From Candidatus Zhuqueibacterota bacterium (GTDB taxonomy: Bacteria > Zhuqueibacterota > Zhuqueibacteria > Residuimicrobiales > Oceaniaggregativiventaceae), in NCBI GenBank assembly GCA_014728085.1, contig WJMF01000119.1:1-43030 (forward strand): a stretch of 43,030 nt of DNA, read 5' to 3'. Of the stretch, positions 34,675-42,891 are shown piece after piece. Position 1 is the stretch's first letter. The number at the start of each line of letters is the position of its first letter. Made by a program: the position numbers and the translations under genes. The notes beneath the pieces were generated by a model that had not been told where the DNA came from, ran no database searches, and saw only the letters and a program-made list of their open reading frames with translations.

Positions 34675-35616
34675 CTAAAATGACTTTATAAATTTAAGAA
34701 ATTCAGAATCCGTTGACAGAATAATGGTACTTGTGCTATCGATTGCGGTTCGATAGGAATCCAGCGTTTGCATGAATGAGTAGAAATCCGGGTCTCGGGT
34801 AAAAGCGTTGGCATAGATTTCAGTCGCTCTTCCGTCTGCTTTACCTTTTATTTGTTGTGCCCGTCGATATGCTTCTGAGCGAATTTGCTGCAATTCTTTT
34901 TCCATTTGACCTTCGATTTGCGCCTTTTGACCCTGTCCCTCTGAGCGATATAATTCTGCAATGCGACGTCGTTCCGAAATCATTCGATCAAAAACTTTCT
35001 CTTGCACCTCTTCGATATAGTTGACCTGTTTGATGCGGATGTCGAGAACTTCGATTCCATACTGAGGGGTAAGAATCTGTACCTGATCGAGGATTTCCTT
35101 GGTGATTTGTTTTCTCCCTTTTTCAATCAGGAGGGAATCGGGAAGTACTGCGCTTTTGCCGCCTTCATCCGTCGAGAATACCATTTTACGATTTGAATTC
35201 CGAACCACTTCGATTAAAGGTTGTTCTGAGATAAAGTCTCTGGTGATGCCATCAATTATATCATCCAGGCGACTATGCATGTTACGTTCATTGTTTACAG
35301 ATTGGAAAAATTTAAGCGGATCGGTAATTTTCCAGCGTGCGAATGTATCGAGAAGGATATATTTTTTATCCGAAGTGGGAATCTGATTGGCATCTCCATC
35401 CCATTGCATAATGCGTTTTTCGAAAAAGCTCGCTTTCTGGATAAAGGGTGTTTTGATATGCAATCCTGCTGCGATTACGGGATCACCTACGGGGTCACCG
35501 AATTGCGTAATGATGACCTGTTCCGTCTCATCAATGACGTAGAGGGCATCGCTAAGCAGAATCAATACCAGGGCAACGATTCCCGCAAAGAGGTATATTT
35601 TTTTTCGATTAATCAT
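34675..35616 (-). CDS. hflC: HflC, SPFH-domain partner of FtsH
   Basis: A 313-residue membrane-anchored protein that, with HflK, forms the cage around the FtsH protease. One N-terminal transmembrane helix (about 7-27) is followed by the prohibitin/SPFH domain: DETEQVIITQFGDPV, GLHIKTPFIQ, the conserved FEKRIMQWDG, and IRIKQVNYIEEVQEKVFDRM. A long Ala/Glu/Gln/Arg coiled coil includes SERRRIAELYRSEGQGQ. The ATG has a GGGTGGGAAG ribosome binding site inside the end of hflK and overlaps its stop by 4 bp. Confidence 0.95.
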   Translation of the reverse strand: MINRKKIYLFAGIVALVLILLSDALYVIDETEQVIITQFGDPVGDPVIAAGLHIKTPFIQKASFFEKRIMQWDGDANQIPTSDKKYILLDTFARWKITDPLKFFQSVNNERNMHSRLDDIIDGITRDFISEQPLIEVVRNSNRKMVFSTDEGGKSAVLPDSLLIEKGRKQITKEILDQVQILTPQYGIEVLDIRIKQVNYIEEVQEKVFDRMISERRRIAELYRSEGQGQKAQIEGQMEKELQQIRSEAYRRAQQIKGKADGRATEIYANAFTRDPDFYSFMQTLDSYRTAIDSTSTIILSTDSEFLKFIKSF

Positions 35617-36599
35617 CTTCCCACCCCCTTTCCTTCAAGATGCAGTAACGGCAAAAACGAGCCAAGCTCGTCATCTACGATGACCTTGGTTTTGATTTTA
35701 GGCAAAATTTCCAGCATTGTTTCCAGATAGAGACGTCGTTTTGTTACGTCCTTTGCCTTTCGATACTCCTGCCATAGCGACAGAAACCGGTCCGCATCAC
35801 CACGTGCCCGGTTGATGCGATTTGTTGCATACCCTTCTGCTTGCAGGACAACTTGTTCAGCTTGTCCCCGGGCTTTGGGTATAGCCGTGTTGTAGGCCTT
35901 CCAGGCTTCGTTGATAATTCGTTCTTTTTCCTGGCGGGCTTCATTGACCTCGTTGAATGCCGGTTGTACCGGTACGGGAGGATTAACATCCTGTAAATTC
36001 ACAGTGACAATGTCTATGCCGGTTTCATATTCATCCAGCAGAGCCTGGGCCAGTTCCTGGGCCTTTTGAGCGATTTCTTTTCTTCTCAGAATGATAACTT
36101 CATCGACGCTGTGGTCTCCGGCCACCTGGCGCATCACCGATTCAGAGACATCCCGAATGGTTCCTTCCACATGGCGAACGCGAAAGAGATAGTTTACAGG
36201 GTCCTTAATGCGATACTGAACGATCCATTCCACCAGTGCAGAATTCAGGTCTCCGGTCAACATCAAGGATTCTGATGTATAATCCCGCGAAGAATACTCT
36301 GTCCGGACACCCGCTGAAACCGTGCGGAATCCAAACTCCTCTTTGAATACCCGCTGTACTTTTACTTTGGTAACAGCTTCAATGCCCCACGGCAATTTGA
36401 AGTGAAGTCCCGGCTCTGTTGTCCGGTGATACGCTCCAAACCGCTGAAGGACGCCGACTTGATCCGTGCCGACAGTATAAAATGATGAAAACAGAATTAA
36501 AATCACCACAATACCAAGCACAACACGGAAAATGAATTTGGGACTAACGTCGGGTATTTGAACCTGTTCACCACCGATATCGATGGTTCGACGATTCAT
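35613..36599 (-). CDS. hflK: HflK, SPFH-domain partner of FtsH
   Basis: A 328-residue membrane protein. A short cytoplasmic N-terminus is followed by one transmembrane helix (about 24-46) and an SPFH domain: YTVGTDQVGVLQRFGAYHR, EPGLHFKLPWGIE, the LNSALVEWIVQYRIKDPVNYLFR region, and VNLQDVNPPVPVQPAFNEVN. A coiled-coil tail ends LKTKVIVDDELGSFLPLL-like. It lacks the long Gly-rich N-terminus of E. coli HflK. It forms a complex with HflC that controls FtsH proteolysis. First gene of the pair, with its own promoter. Confidence 0.95.
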   Translation of the reverse strand: MNRRTIDIGGEQVQIPDVSPKFIFRVVLGIVVILILFSSFYTVGTDQVGVLQRFGAYHRTTEPGLHFKLPWGIEAVTKVKVQRVFKEEFGFRTVSAGVRTEYSSRDYTSESLMLTGDLNSALVEWIVQYRIKDPVNYLFRVRHVEGTIRDVSESVMRQVAGDHSVDEVIILRRKEIAQKAQELAQALLDEYETGIDIVTVNLQDVNPPVPVQPAFNEVNEARQEKERIINEAWKAYNTAIPKARGQAEQVVLQAEGYATNRINRARGDADRFLSLWQEYRKAKDVTKRRLYLETMLEILPKIKTKVIVDDELGSFLPLLHLEGKGVGR

Positions 36600-36645
36600 A
36601 AAACATGTCCTTTCGTTTAATACAGTGCTTTACAATAGATACCCC

Positions 36646-36673
36646 AATATACGAAAAATATTCTTTGAATCAA
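36646..36673 (-). promoter_or_regulatory. hflKC promoter
   Basis: Read on the minus strand: TTGATT (36668-36673), a 16-bp spacer and TATATT (36646-36651), about 47 nt before the hflK ATG. Confidence 0.5.
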
Positions 36674-36723
36674 GTATAACCGCAATTCAGGCGTAAATAT
36701 TCAAAGTTTTAGAAAGAGAATTC

Positions 36724-36752
36724 TTGATTGCTGTTTTGTATATGTGTATATT
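36724..36752 (+). promoter_or_regulatory. Promoter of the GT2 gene
   Basis: TTGATT (36724-36729), a 17-bp spacer and TATATT (36747-36752), 36 nt before the ATG. It is divergent from the hflKC promoter and uses identical hexamers. Confidence 0.6.
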
Positions 36753-36788
36753 AATCGGGATTAAAATTAACAGAAAGGTAATTTAGCG

Positions 36789-38387
36789 ATGGGAACCCTA
36801 TCAATTGTCCTGCAAGCGAATAAAAACTCGCCTTATTCTATTTCCGATTTTTCCAAAACATTGAAATCTCTGGAGATGCAGTATGATAAGGATTTTCAGG
36901 CAGTTATTTATGGCGATTGGCAGGAAGCAATGAATCTGGCAAAAGAGCAGGGGTTTATCGCCGTGGAGGCGGATTTCAGTAACAGAGCCGCAGCTCTTAA
37001 TGCCGCCCTTGAAAAAGCCGGGAATGAATATATACTTGTCTGTAACAATGAAACTGACTCGATAGAGCTTGTGCGTTCTGCTGTCGCGTTTTATAAAATG
37101 GTTATGGATCGCCATCCATCCTGTAATCTGTTATATGCGGATTATGATTTAATTGACGGGCCTGAGCGCCGTGAGCGCAAACTGCTCGAATTTCATCCGG
37201 GGCGTATACTGGAAACCTGGGATATGGGGTTTTGTTTATTGTTCCGCCGCTCCTTTTTGCGGGGCATCGGATTCTGCGATGAACAGTACCGATACAAGCC
37301 GGTTTATGATTTACGCCTTAAAGCGTTTGAGACAAAACAAGTGGTACATGTGTCCAATCGTTTCAATGGTACACCCTATTATGTTTATGCTCCACAACAG
37401 GAGCATGATGTCTTTGCTTATTTAAAAGCCGGCAAAGAGATTGCGAAGGAACTGGAAAGAATCTGTACCGAGCATTTAAAGCGCATCAACGCCTATCTCG
37501 CTCCCGGACAGAATTATAAGGCCGTGACCTATACGGAGGCAGAAGAAGAGTCCTTTAAAGATTGTTTGGTTACGGTGGTTATACCGGTTTTCAATCGCCC
37601 GGAATTTATCGGTAATGCCATTGAATCCGTACAGGCACAGACCGTAAAAAACATCGAAATTGTGGTTGTTTGTAATGGTGGCGAAGATGATCCGACTGTA
37701 GGAGCGGTAAAAGAATATATGCATGGGGGCAGCAAGTTTCATCCCGAAAAACCAACAGTTCGCCTGATTGTTCATGATATGAATAATCTCGGTTTGTGTT
37801 TCAACTCTGCTCTTCAAAGTTCAAAGGCAAAATATTATATGCAGCTCGATTCCGATGATCTTTTATTCGAGAATGCGATTGAAAAAGTCCTGGAGGTCTA
37901 TGATCAAGATGATCGAATCGGTATGGTGATCGGGTCATATCAGGTTTTCGAGAAACAGGATAATGGCGATATCGCGCCAATACTTTTGGATGGTAACCCG
38001 TTTGTTGTAACGCATGAGGAATGGACAGAGGAGAATGGACGGAACAACCTGTTGCGGGTTGGTGGTGCCGGAGCGCCACGATCGATAAAGATCAAAGTGC
38101 TCGAGAACATGGGATGGTTCGGCATGAATGATTCACCATATTGCCGCAACTATGGTGAAGATTACGAGTTGGTGAATAAAGTTGCCGAACATCACCGGAT
38201 TGGCCGCGTCTGGGAACCGATTTACAAGGTTGTTCGCCACAGCGGTGGCACCGATCATTCTATCGATCAGGTCACCATTGATGTCAATGAAAACGCCAAA
38301 GATATTATGCGGTTGTACGCGATTCGCCGGCGTCAGATAATTAACCGGGGCGCCTCGGGGGAGAAAATCGACAAAAATCCTTTCTAG
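36789..38387 (+). CDS. Tandem-domain family 2 glycosyltransferase
   Basis: A 532-residue soluble protein with two GT-A-like halves. The C-terminal half (about 258-490) is a complete GT2 domain: VTVVIPVFNRPEFIGNAIESV, VVVCNGGEDD, the DXD-type QLDSDDLL (about 352-359) and a late NYGEDYELVNKV with the probable catalytic acid. The N-terminal half (1-250) keeps the fold (FSNRAAALNAALEKAGNEYILVC, LLYADYDLID) but with changed nucleotide-binding residues, so it may be inactive or act on a second linkage. No transmembrane segment. The donor sugar is unknown. It has its own promoter and is followed by a hairpin; no polysaccharide cluster surrounds it. Confidence 0.85.
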   Translation: MGTLSIVLQANKNSPYSISDFSKTLKSLEMQYDKDFQAVIYGDWQEAMNLAKEQGFIAVEADFSNRAAALNAALEKAGNEYILVCNNETDSIELVRSAVAFYKMVMDRHPSCNLLYADYDLIDGPERRERKLLEFHPGRILETWDMGFCLLFRRSFLRGIGFCDEQYRYKPVYDLRLKAFETKQVVHVSNRFNGTPYYVYAPQQEHDVFAYLKAGKEIAKELERICTEHLKRINAYLAPGQNYKAVTYTEAEEESFKDCLVTVVIPVFNRPEFIGNAIESVQAQTVKNIEIVVVCNGGEDDPTVGAVKEYMHGGSKFHPEKPTVRLIVHDMNNLGLCFNSALQSSKAKYYMQLDSDDLLFENAIEKVLEVYDQDDRIGMVIGSYQVFEKQDNGDIAPILLDGNPFVVTHEEWTEENGRNNLLRVGGAGAPRSIKIKVLENMGWFGMNDSPYCRNYGEDYELVNKVAEHHRIGRVWEPIYKVVRHSGGTDHSIDQVTIDVNENAKDIMRLYAIRRRQIINRGASGEKIDKNPF

Positions 38388-38399
38388 CTGCAAAAAAAT

Positions 38400-38438
38400 G
38401 AAGAAACGCCCTTTGGTGTTGACAAAGGGCGTTTCTTC
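38400..38438. terminator. Long perfect hairpin after the GT2 gene
   Basis: GAAGAAACGCCCTTTG (38400-38415) pairs perfectly with CAAAGGGCGTTTCTTC (38423-38438) around a 7-nt loop. The T-tract is weak on the plus strand; on the minus strand the stem is followed by TTTTTTT. It separates the GT2 gene from nrdD. Confidence 0.8.
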
Positions 38439-38550
38439 AATATAGTTATATCTGCTTCGAAGACTTGTTCTCGTTGGTGAAGAAGCAATGGGGCCTCTTT
38501 GTTTTCCGCAAAAAAGTTAGAACCTGATTACGCATCCATTTTCTTTGCAG

Positions 38551-38599
38551 GTACTATATTTAGTGGTTGCATGAAATAAATAATCTATATATATTGTTT
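38551..38599 (+). promoter_or_regulatory. nrdD promoter overlapped by two NrdR-box-like sequences
   Basis: The promoter is TTGCAT (38567-38572), a 17-bp spacer and TATATT (38590-38595). Two 16-mers similar to the NrdR box (acaCwAtATaTwGtgt) lie at 38551-38566 (core ACTATATTTAGTG) and 38584-38599 (core TCTATATATATTGT). Their starts are 33 bp apart, close to the three-helical-turn spacing usual for tandem NrdR boxes. The second covers the -10. Repression of the ribonucleotide reductase operon by NrdR is a strong inference; nrdR itself is not in the window. Confidence 0.6.
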
Positions 38600-38643
38600 T
38601 ATAACTTGCCTGTTTGGGGGAGTAAAATTGAGGAGATATTTTC

Positions 38644-41367
38644 ATGTCTGGTGCCGGCAGCAATAACCTGGATGGATTAATTAAGCGCAATGGCTATTTG
38701 GTTCCCTTTCGTGCCCAAAAGATCGAAAACGCGATCAAGCGGGCATTTCAGGCGGTTAGCCGGGAAACAGGGGAAACCTTTGAGAGAGGCATTTATAAAA
38801 AACTGGCATCTGCTGTTGTTGATCAGCTAAATGATCCATTTAGTGAATATTATGTTCAGGAAGATGAAAGGGGCAGGCGCACCCCTAAAATCGAAGATGT
38901 GCAGGATTTGGTAGAAATTGTATTATCGGAAAACAATTTTCCTGTGGTGGTGGCTGCTTACAAGCGTTATCGAAAGCAGCGTGAATTGTCACGAAGAAGA
39001 ATTCGTGTTCGCTCATCAAACAGCAATATGTCGAAAGATCCCACCGATGCAAATCTGCTGCTTGTCGAATCTATTACCGACAACATTACAACCATCTGGG
39101 ATCGGGGAAGAATAATCAAGCAACTTATCGAGTCTGTAGGATTAGCTTCCGAAGACGCCTCTGAGATTGCAAAGTCTGTAGAGAATATCGTCATTGGCAG
39201 CAAGGTGACGACGGTAAACACGGCATTGGTTCGTGAGTTGGTGAATAATGAATTGTCTTCGCGAGGTTTTCAGGAGCAGTTGCACGATTTGGGGATGTAT
39301 GGAATCCCAAAACAGTATATTGAAGCTTTGATGAACACAAAATCGTCGGAAAATAGCAATATTGTAAACAATAATCCTGAGGCAGTGAATTTAGGGGTTG
39401 CCGAGCTTGTGTTAAAGCAATGGGCATTGGATACCATTTTTTCGCCCAGCGTCAAGCGAGCCCATGATACCGGCATTGTTCATATTCATGATTTGGGATA
39501 TCCTCATCGAGTCTATTGTTCATCCCATTCAGTAGAGTATGTGAAAAAGTATGGCTTGCAGCGTTTGCTCAATCTAAACACCGAATCCAAACCGGCCAGA
39601 AGTGCTTCCGTATTAACCGGTCATCTTAATACATTTTTAGCGACCATGCAGGCAAATTATGCCGGCGCCCTGGGCATTGCTTACATTAATGTTCTCTATG
39701 CGCCTCTTTTGGCAGGAATGAATGCCGTGGAACTCAAACAGATCGCTCAGGAGCTTATTTTTAATGGTTCGCAAAACGCCTTTTCCCGCGGAGGGCAGAC
39801 TTTATTCCTCGATTTTAATATCCATACCGGTGTGCCATCTTATATGAAAAATGTACCCGCCATCGGTCCGGCCGGAAAATATATGCTCCAAACCGGAGAT
39901 GGAAATATCATACCGCTGAAAGAGGTTTTACGGGATGAATGCGATGAGAACGGCTATCATTACATGAATCTCTATGTCGACGCTCCGGATTCCAGTCCGA
40001 GGTTGGTGTTGAAGGAATATGGCGATCCTCAAAAGGGTCTCTGTTATGATGAAAACGTTCAGAAGGATCTGGAAGCACGTGGTGAAAAAATTCTAACCTA
40101 TGGACAATTTCAAAAAGAGGCACAGGAATTTGCGCTAGCGCTTTTAACGGTCTGGGAGGAAGGTGATAAACAGGGACGTGTTTTTGAATTTCCCAAATGC
40201 GATTTTCACATCAACGAAGAGTCTTTTGAAGATGAAAACCAACTGCGCATCGTAGAACGGGCCTGTCAACTTGCCAGCAAAAACGGCTCTACTTATTTTA
40301 TATATGATCGGGATGAAGTAACCCTTTCGGCCTGTTGTCGTCTGCGAACCACCATTACCGATAATCGTATGCTCAAACATCCGGAATCCATGCGATTTTG
40401 CGGATTCCAAAACGTGACGGTAAATATCCCACAGGCGGCATACAAAAGCGCGCGAAACGGCAAAAAGAATCTGGAGGGATTGCTACAGGAGATTGATGCG
40501 GCGATGGACATCTGCGCTGAAGCACACCTGCAAAAGCGGAGAGTTACTCGCGAAATGATGTCCGAACGGGGCCGTCCGCTGTATCAAATCGGTCAGCCCT
40601 CATGTGACGGCTTGCCTTATGTAGACCTCGACAAATGCACCTATATTATCGGATTGATTGGCATTAACGATGCTGTTCAGTATCTAACGGGTGAAGAACT
40701 GCATGAAAGCAAGGCCGCCCAGGAGCTGGGATTAAAAATTGTTGCCCATATGTTCTTGCGCGCTAAAAAGTTATCGCGCAAGCATAATATCAAGCTAAGC
40801 CTTGAAGAATCGCCGGCTGAAAGCGCGGCCCGGCGCCTGGCAAAAACCGATCTGATCTATTTTCCAGAGGAGGCATCCAAAGTTGTCAAAGGGAGTATTA
40901 AAGAGGATACGGTTTTTTATACCAACTCTGTCCATTTAACCGCTGATTCTGATGTGTCCCTGGTTAGCCGAATCCGTGAGCAGTCTAAATACCACAGCAT
41001 GATAGAGTCTGGTGCTATTATTCATGCTTTTGTCGGAGAAGAGCAACCATCACCCAAGTCCATTTTTAAATTGGTTAAAGAGACATTTTACCGTACCCAG
41101 TGCGCTCAATTGACGATATCTCCCGAGTTCACCTATTGTAAAGATTGCCTGCATCAGGCAAGAGGCCTGCAAAGCGAATGTGTCCGATGCGGCTCTGAAC
41201 AGGTCTATGGTGAAACCCGGGTTGTCGGCTATTTCAGCAAGATTGAAAATTGGAATCGTTCAAAACAATTCGGCGAGCTCCTTGCTCGTCAACATGGAAA
41301 CTACACCATCGAAACAGCAGAGGATGACCAGACCGCCAACACCCTGGTCACCGCAAGTGAGGCTTGA
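38644..41367 (+). CDS. nrdD: Anaerobic ribonucleoside-triphosphate reductase, class III
   Basis: Glycyl-radical enzyme that reduces NTPs to dNTPs without oxygen. An N-terminal ATP-cone (about 10-105, IKRNGYLVPFRAQKIENAI) gives allosteric control. The barrel follows, with GYPHRVYCSSHSVEY (Cys292), the ACCRLRTT pair (Cys564/565) and RFCGFQN (Cys586) as possible active-site thiols. A C-terminal zinc site uses Cys832, 835, 846 and 849. The radical Gly862 lies in RVVGYF. At 907 residues it is longer than E. coli NrdD (~710), and 45 residues follow the radical Gly. ATG with GAGGAG upstream. First gene of nrdD-redoxin-nrdG, probably NrdR-controlled. Confidence 0.95.
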   Translation: MSGAGSNNLDGLIKRNGYLVPFRAQKIENAIKRAFQAVSRETGETFERGIYKKLASAVVDQLNDPFSEYYVQEDERGRRTPKIEDVQDLVEIVLSENNFPVVVAAYKRYRKQRELSRRRIRVRSSNSNMSKDPTDANLLLVESITDNITTIWDRGRIIKQLIESVGLASEDASEIAKSVENIVIGSKVTTVNTALVRELVNNELSSRGFQEQLHDLGMYGIPKQYIEALMNTKSSENSNIVNNNPEAVNLGVAELVLKQWALDTIFSPSVKRAHDTGIVHIHDLGYPHRVYCSSHSVEYVKKYGLQRLLNLNTESKPARSASVLTGHLNTFLATMQANYAGALGIAYINVLYAPLLAGMNAVELKQIAQELIFNGSQNAFSRGGQTLFLDFNIHTGVPSYMKNVPAIGPAGKYMLQTGDGNIIPLKEVLRDECDENGYHYMNLYVDAPDSSPRLVLKEYGDPQKGLCYDENVQKDLEARGEKILTYGQFQKEAQEFALALLTVWEEGDKQGRVFEFPKCDFHINEESFEDENQLRIVERACQLASKNGSTYFIYDRDEVTLSACCRLRTTITDNRMLKHPESMRFCGFQNVTVNIPQAAYKSARNGKKNLEGLLQEIDAAMDICAEAHLQKRRVTREMMSERGRPLYQIGQPSCDGLPYVDLDKCTYIIGLIGINDAVQYLTGEELHESKAAQELGLKIVAHMFLRAKKLSRKHNIKLSLEESPAESAARRLAKTDLIYFPEEASKVVKGSIKEDTVFYTNSVHLTADSDVSLVSRIREQSKYHSMIESGAIIHAFVGEEQPSPKSIFKLVKETFYRTQCAQLTISPEFTYCKDCLHQARGLQSECVRCGSEQVYGETRVVGYFSKIENWNRSKQFGELLARQHGNYTIETAEDDQTANTLVTASEA

Positions 41368-41583
41368 AAAATTCAGCAGCCATCCAGGTAGCAGAGCAGA
41401 ACGATTTGTTCGTTCTAATCCGCTTTTTGCGCTATCAGAAAGCGAAATATTGCAATAAATTTTGATACAGGGATAAAGGAGGGGCATATATCCGAGGCGA
41501 CAGCGGGGTTGCCACCTTGCGGTTGCTGAAGAGATTTTCTTGCCCTGTTTGCGGTGCGGGGACTAAAACAGAGGGACAATTGT

Positions 41584-41982
41584 ATGATACCAAAATCATA
41601 CCGTATAGAAGTATACGGTAAACCCGGATGTGAAAAATGTGCTCTTTTAAATAAACGATTGGATGGTTTATTAAAAACCAAAGAGTGGCAGGAGTTTAGC
41701 AAAATTTATTATAATGTCGAAAGCATAGATGGTCTTGTGGCGTTCACTCAGGTGGAATGTTTTAATCCATCGCGAATCCCGGGATTTGTGATCACAAAAT
41801 GGAACGATCAAACCCGGGACTATGAATACATAGCTCAAAACGCTCAAGATATGGAAGATAATTTTAAACGAACCCTGTTGCATATGTGGTTGGGATTACA
41901 AACCGATTATAGTGAAATCGGCAAGGGGATACTGCCGCCAAAACTAATTCAGGATATGTTACAGAGAGCGAAAAACGGATAA
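41584..41982 (+). CDS. Thioredoxin/glutaredoxin-fold redoxin in the nrd operon
   Basis: A 132-residue cytoplasmic protein. EVYGKPGCEKCALLNKRLD carries a CxxC active site (Cys16, Cys19). RIPGFVI has the cis-proline (about Pro66) of the thioredoxin fold. A C-terminal helical extension (about 90-132) is unusual for glutaredoxins. I chose ATG 41584 with GAGGGAC 9 nt upstream over an earlier in-frame start. It sits between nrdD and nrdG, only 3 nt before nrdG, so it probably reduces the NrdD active-site disulfide, as redoxins do in the redoxin-dependent class III subtypes (inference). Confidence 0.82.
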   Translation: MIPKSYRIEVYGKPGCEKCALLNKRLDGLLKTKEWQEFSKIYYNVESIDGLVAFTQVECFNPSRIPGFVITKWNDQTRDYEYIAQNAQDMEDNFKRTLLHMWLGLQTDYSEIGKGILPPKLIQDMLQRAKNG

Positions 41983-41985
41983 GTT

Positions 41986-42711
41986 ATGAGTGAGCTTGTA
42001 TCTGGGAGCAGCCGTTATTCGCCAGTTTTTGCTTATCAAAAACAACTGACCATGATTGATTTTCGCGGCCATCTTTCCGCTCTTTTTTTTACGTCGGGAT
42101 GTAACTTTCGTTGCGGCTTTTGTCACAATGCAGAACTGATGGCAAGCAAACAAAATGGATTTTCCTGGGAGCGATTGGAACGCCTGTGCATAAATTTTAA
42201 GGACAATTGGGCGGATGCAATCACAATAACAGGTGGCGAACCGATGCTGCAAAAACAGTTACCCGAATTGGTCGAGTTTTTTAGGAATTATTCGTTTGCC
42301 ATAAAAGTAGATACCAATGGGTCCTGTCCCCGGATGTTACAAACCATCCTGCCAATAGTAGATTATATTGCCCTGGATGTCAAGTCTTCATTAGGTCGTT
42401 ATTCTGAACTAACCGGTTACGACAAGACCTCAACTCTACAGGAATCCATCGATCTCCTCAAATCCGCTCAAGTGGATTATGAATTTCGCACGACGATTAT
42501 CGAGTCTTTTCACACGGAAAGCGATATCAAAGGCATACTGAAAATCATCAATGGTGCAAAACGTTATGTTCTGCAGCCATTCGTTCCCCAACCTCATCTA
42601 CCGGAGCGTTGTTTCCGCCAGACCAAACGAACCTCTCCCGAAACATTAAAAAAATATGCGCAATGGGCGAAATCATTTGCCGAACAAGTCATTATTTCAG
42701 GTAACGAATAA
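41986..42711 (+). CDS. nrdG: Anaerobic ribonucleotide reductase activating enzyme (radical SAM)
   Basis: Uses a [4Fe-4S] cluster and S-adenosylmethionine to form the glycyl radical on NrdD. The 241 residues carry the CxxxCxxC motif in SGCNFRCGFCHN (Cys39, Cys43, Cys46), ITITGGEPML for SAM binding, and IKVDTNGS and YIALDVKSS as later strands. It is somewhat longer than E. coli NrdG (~155) and resembles the longer NrdG-type activases of the pyruvate-formate-lyase-activase family. ATG start 3 nt after the redoxin stop. Confidence 0.94.
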   Translation: MSELVSGSSRYSPVFAYQKQLTMIDFRGHLSALFFTSGCNFRCGFCHNAELMASKQNGFSWERLERLCINFKDNWADAITITGGEPMLQKQLPELVEFFRNYSFAIKVDTNGSCPRMLQTILPIVDYIALDVKSSLGRYSELTGYDKTSTLQESIDLLKSAQVDYEFRTTIIESFHTESDIKGILKIINGAKRYVLQPFVPQPHLPERCFRQTKRTSPETLKKYAQWAKSFAEQVIISGNE

Positions 42712-42827
42712 TTTCTTCATATCTTTCCGAATTAATCTATATGAGGAGATTTTGTTTTCACCCTTTGAAACGTATGACTGATTTGTATCCGATCGGGATT
42801 TATCTTGAACTATTTTAGGAAAAAAGA

Positions 42828-42856
42828 TTGATGTTTAATCTGCTTCTGATTATTTT
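42828..42856 (+). promoter_or_regulatory. Promoter of the lipoprotein gene
   Basis: TTGATG (42828-42833), a 17-bp spacer and TATTTT (42851-42856), 35 nt before the ATG. No terminator is evident between nrdG and this promoter. Confidence 0.45.
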
Positions 42857-42891
42857 ATATATGAGGCATGAAAAAATATAGAGGAGTTTTT

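Noticed and set aside
41485-41560. Cobalamin-type riboswitch suggested by a GCCACC-like box
   Set aside because: Only a short string matches; the B12-box context and paired elements are absent.
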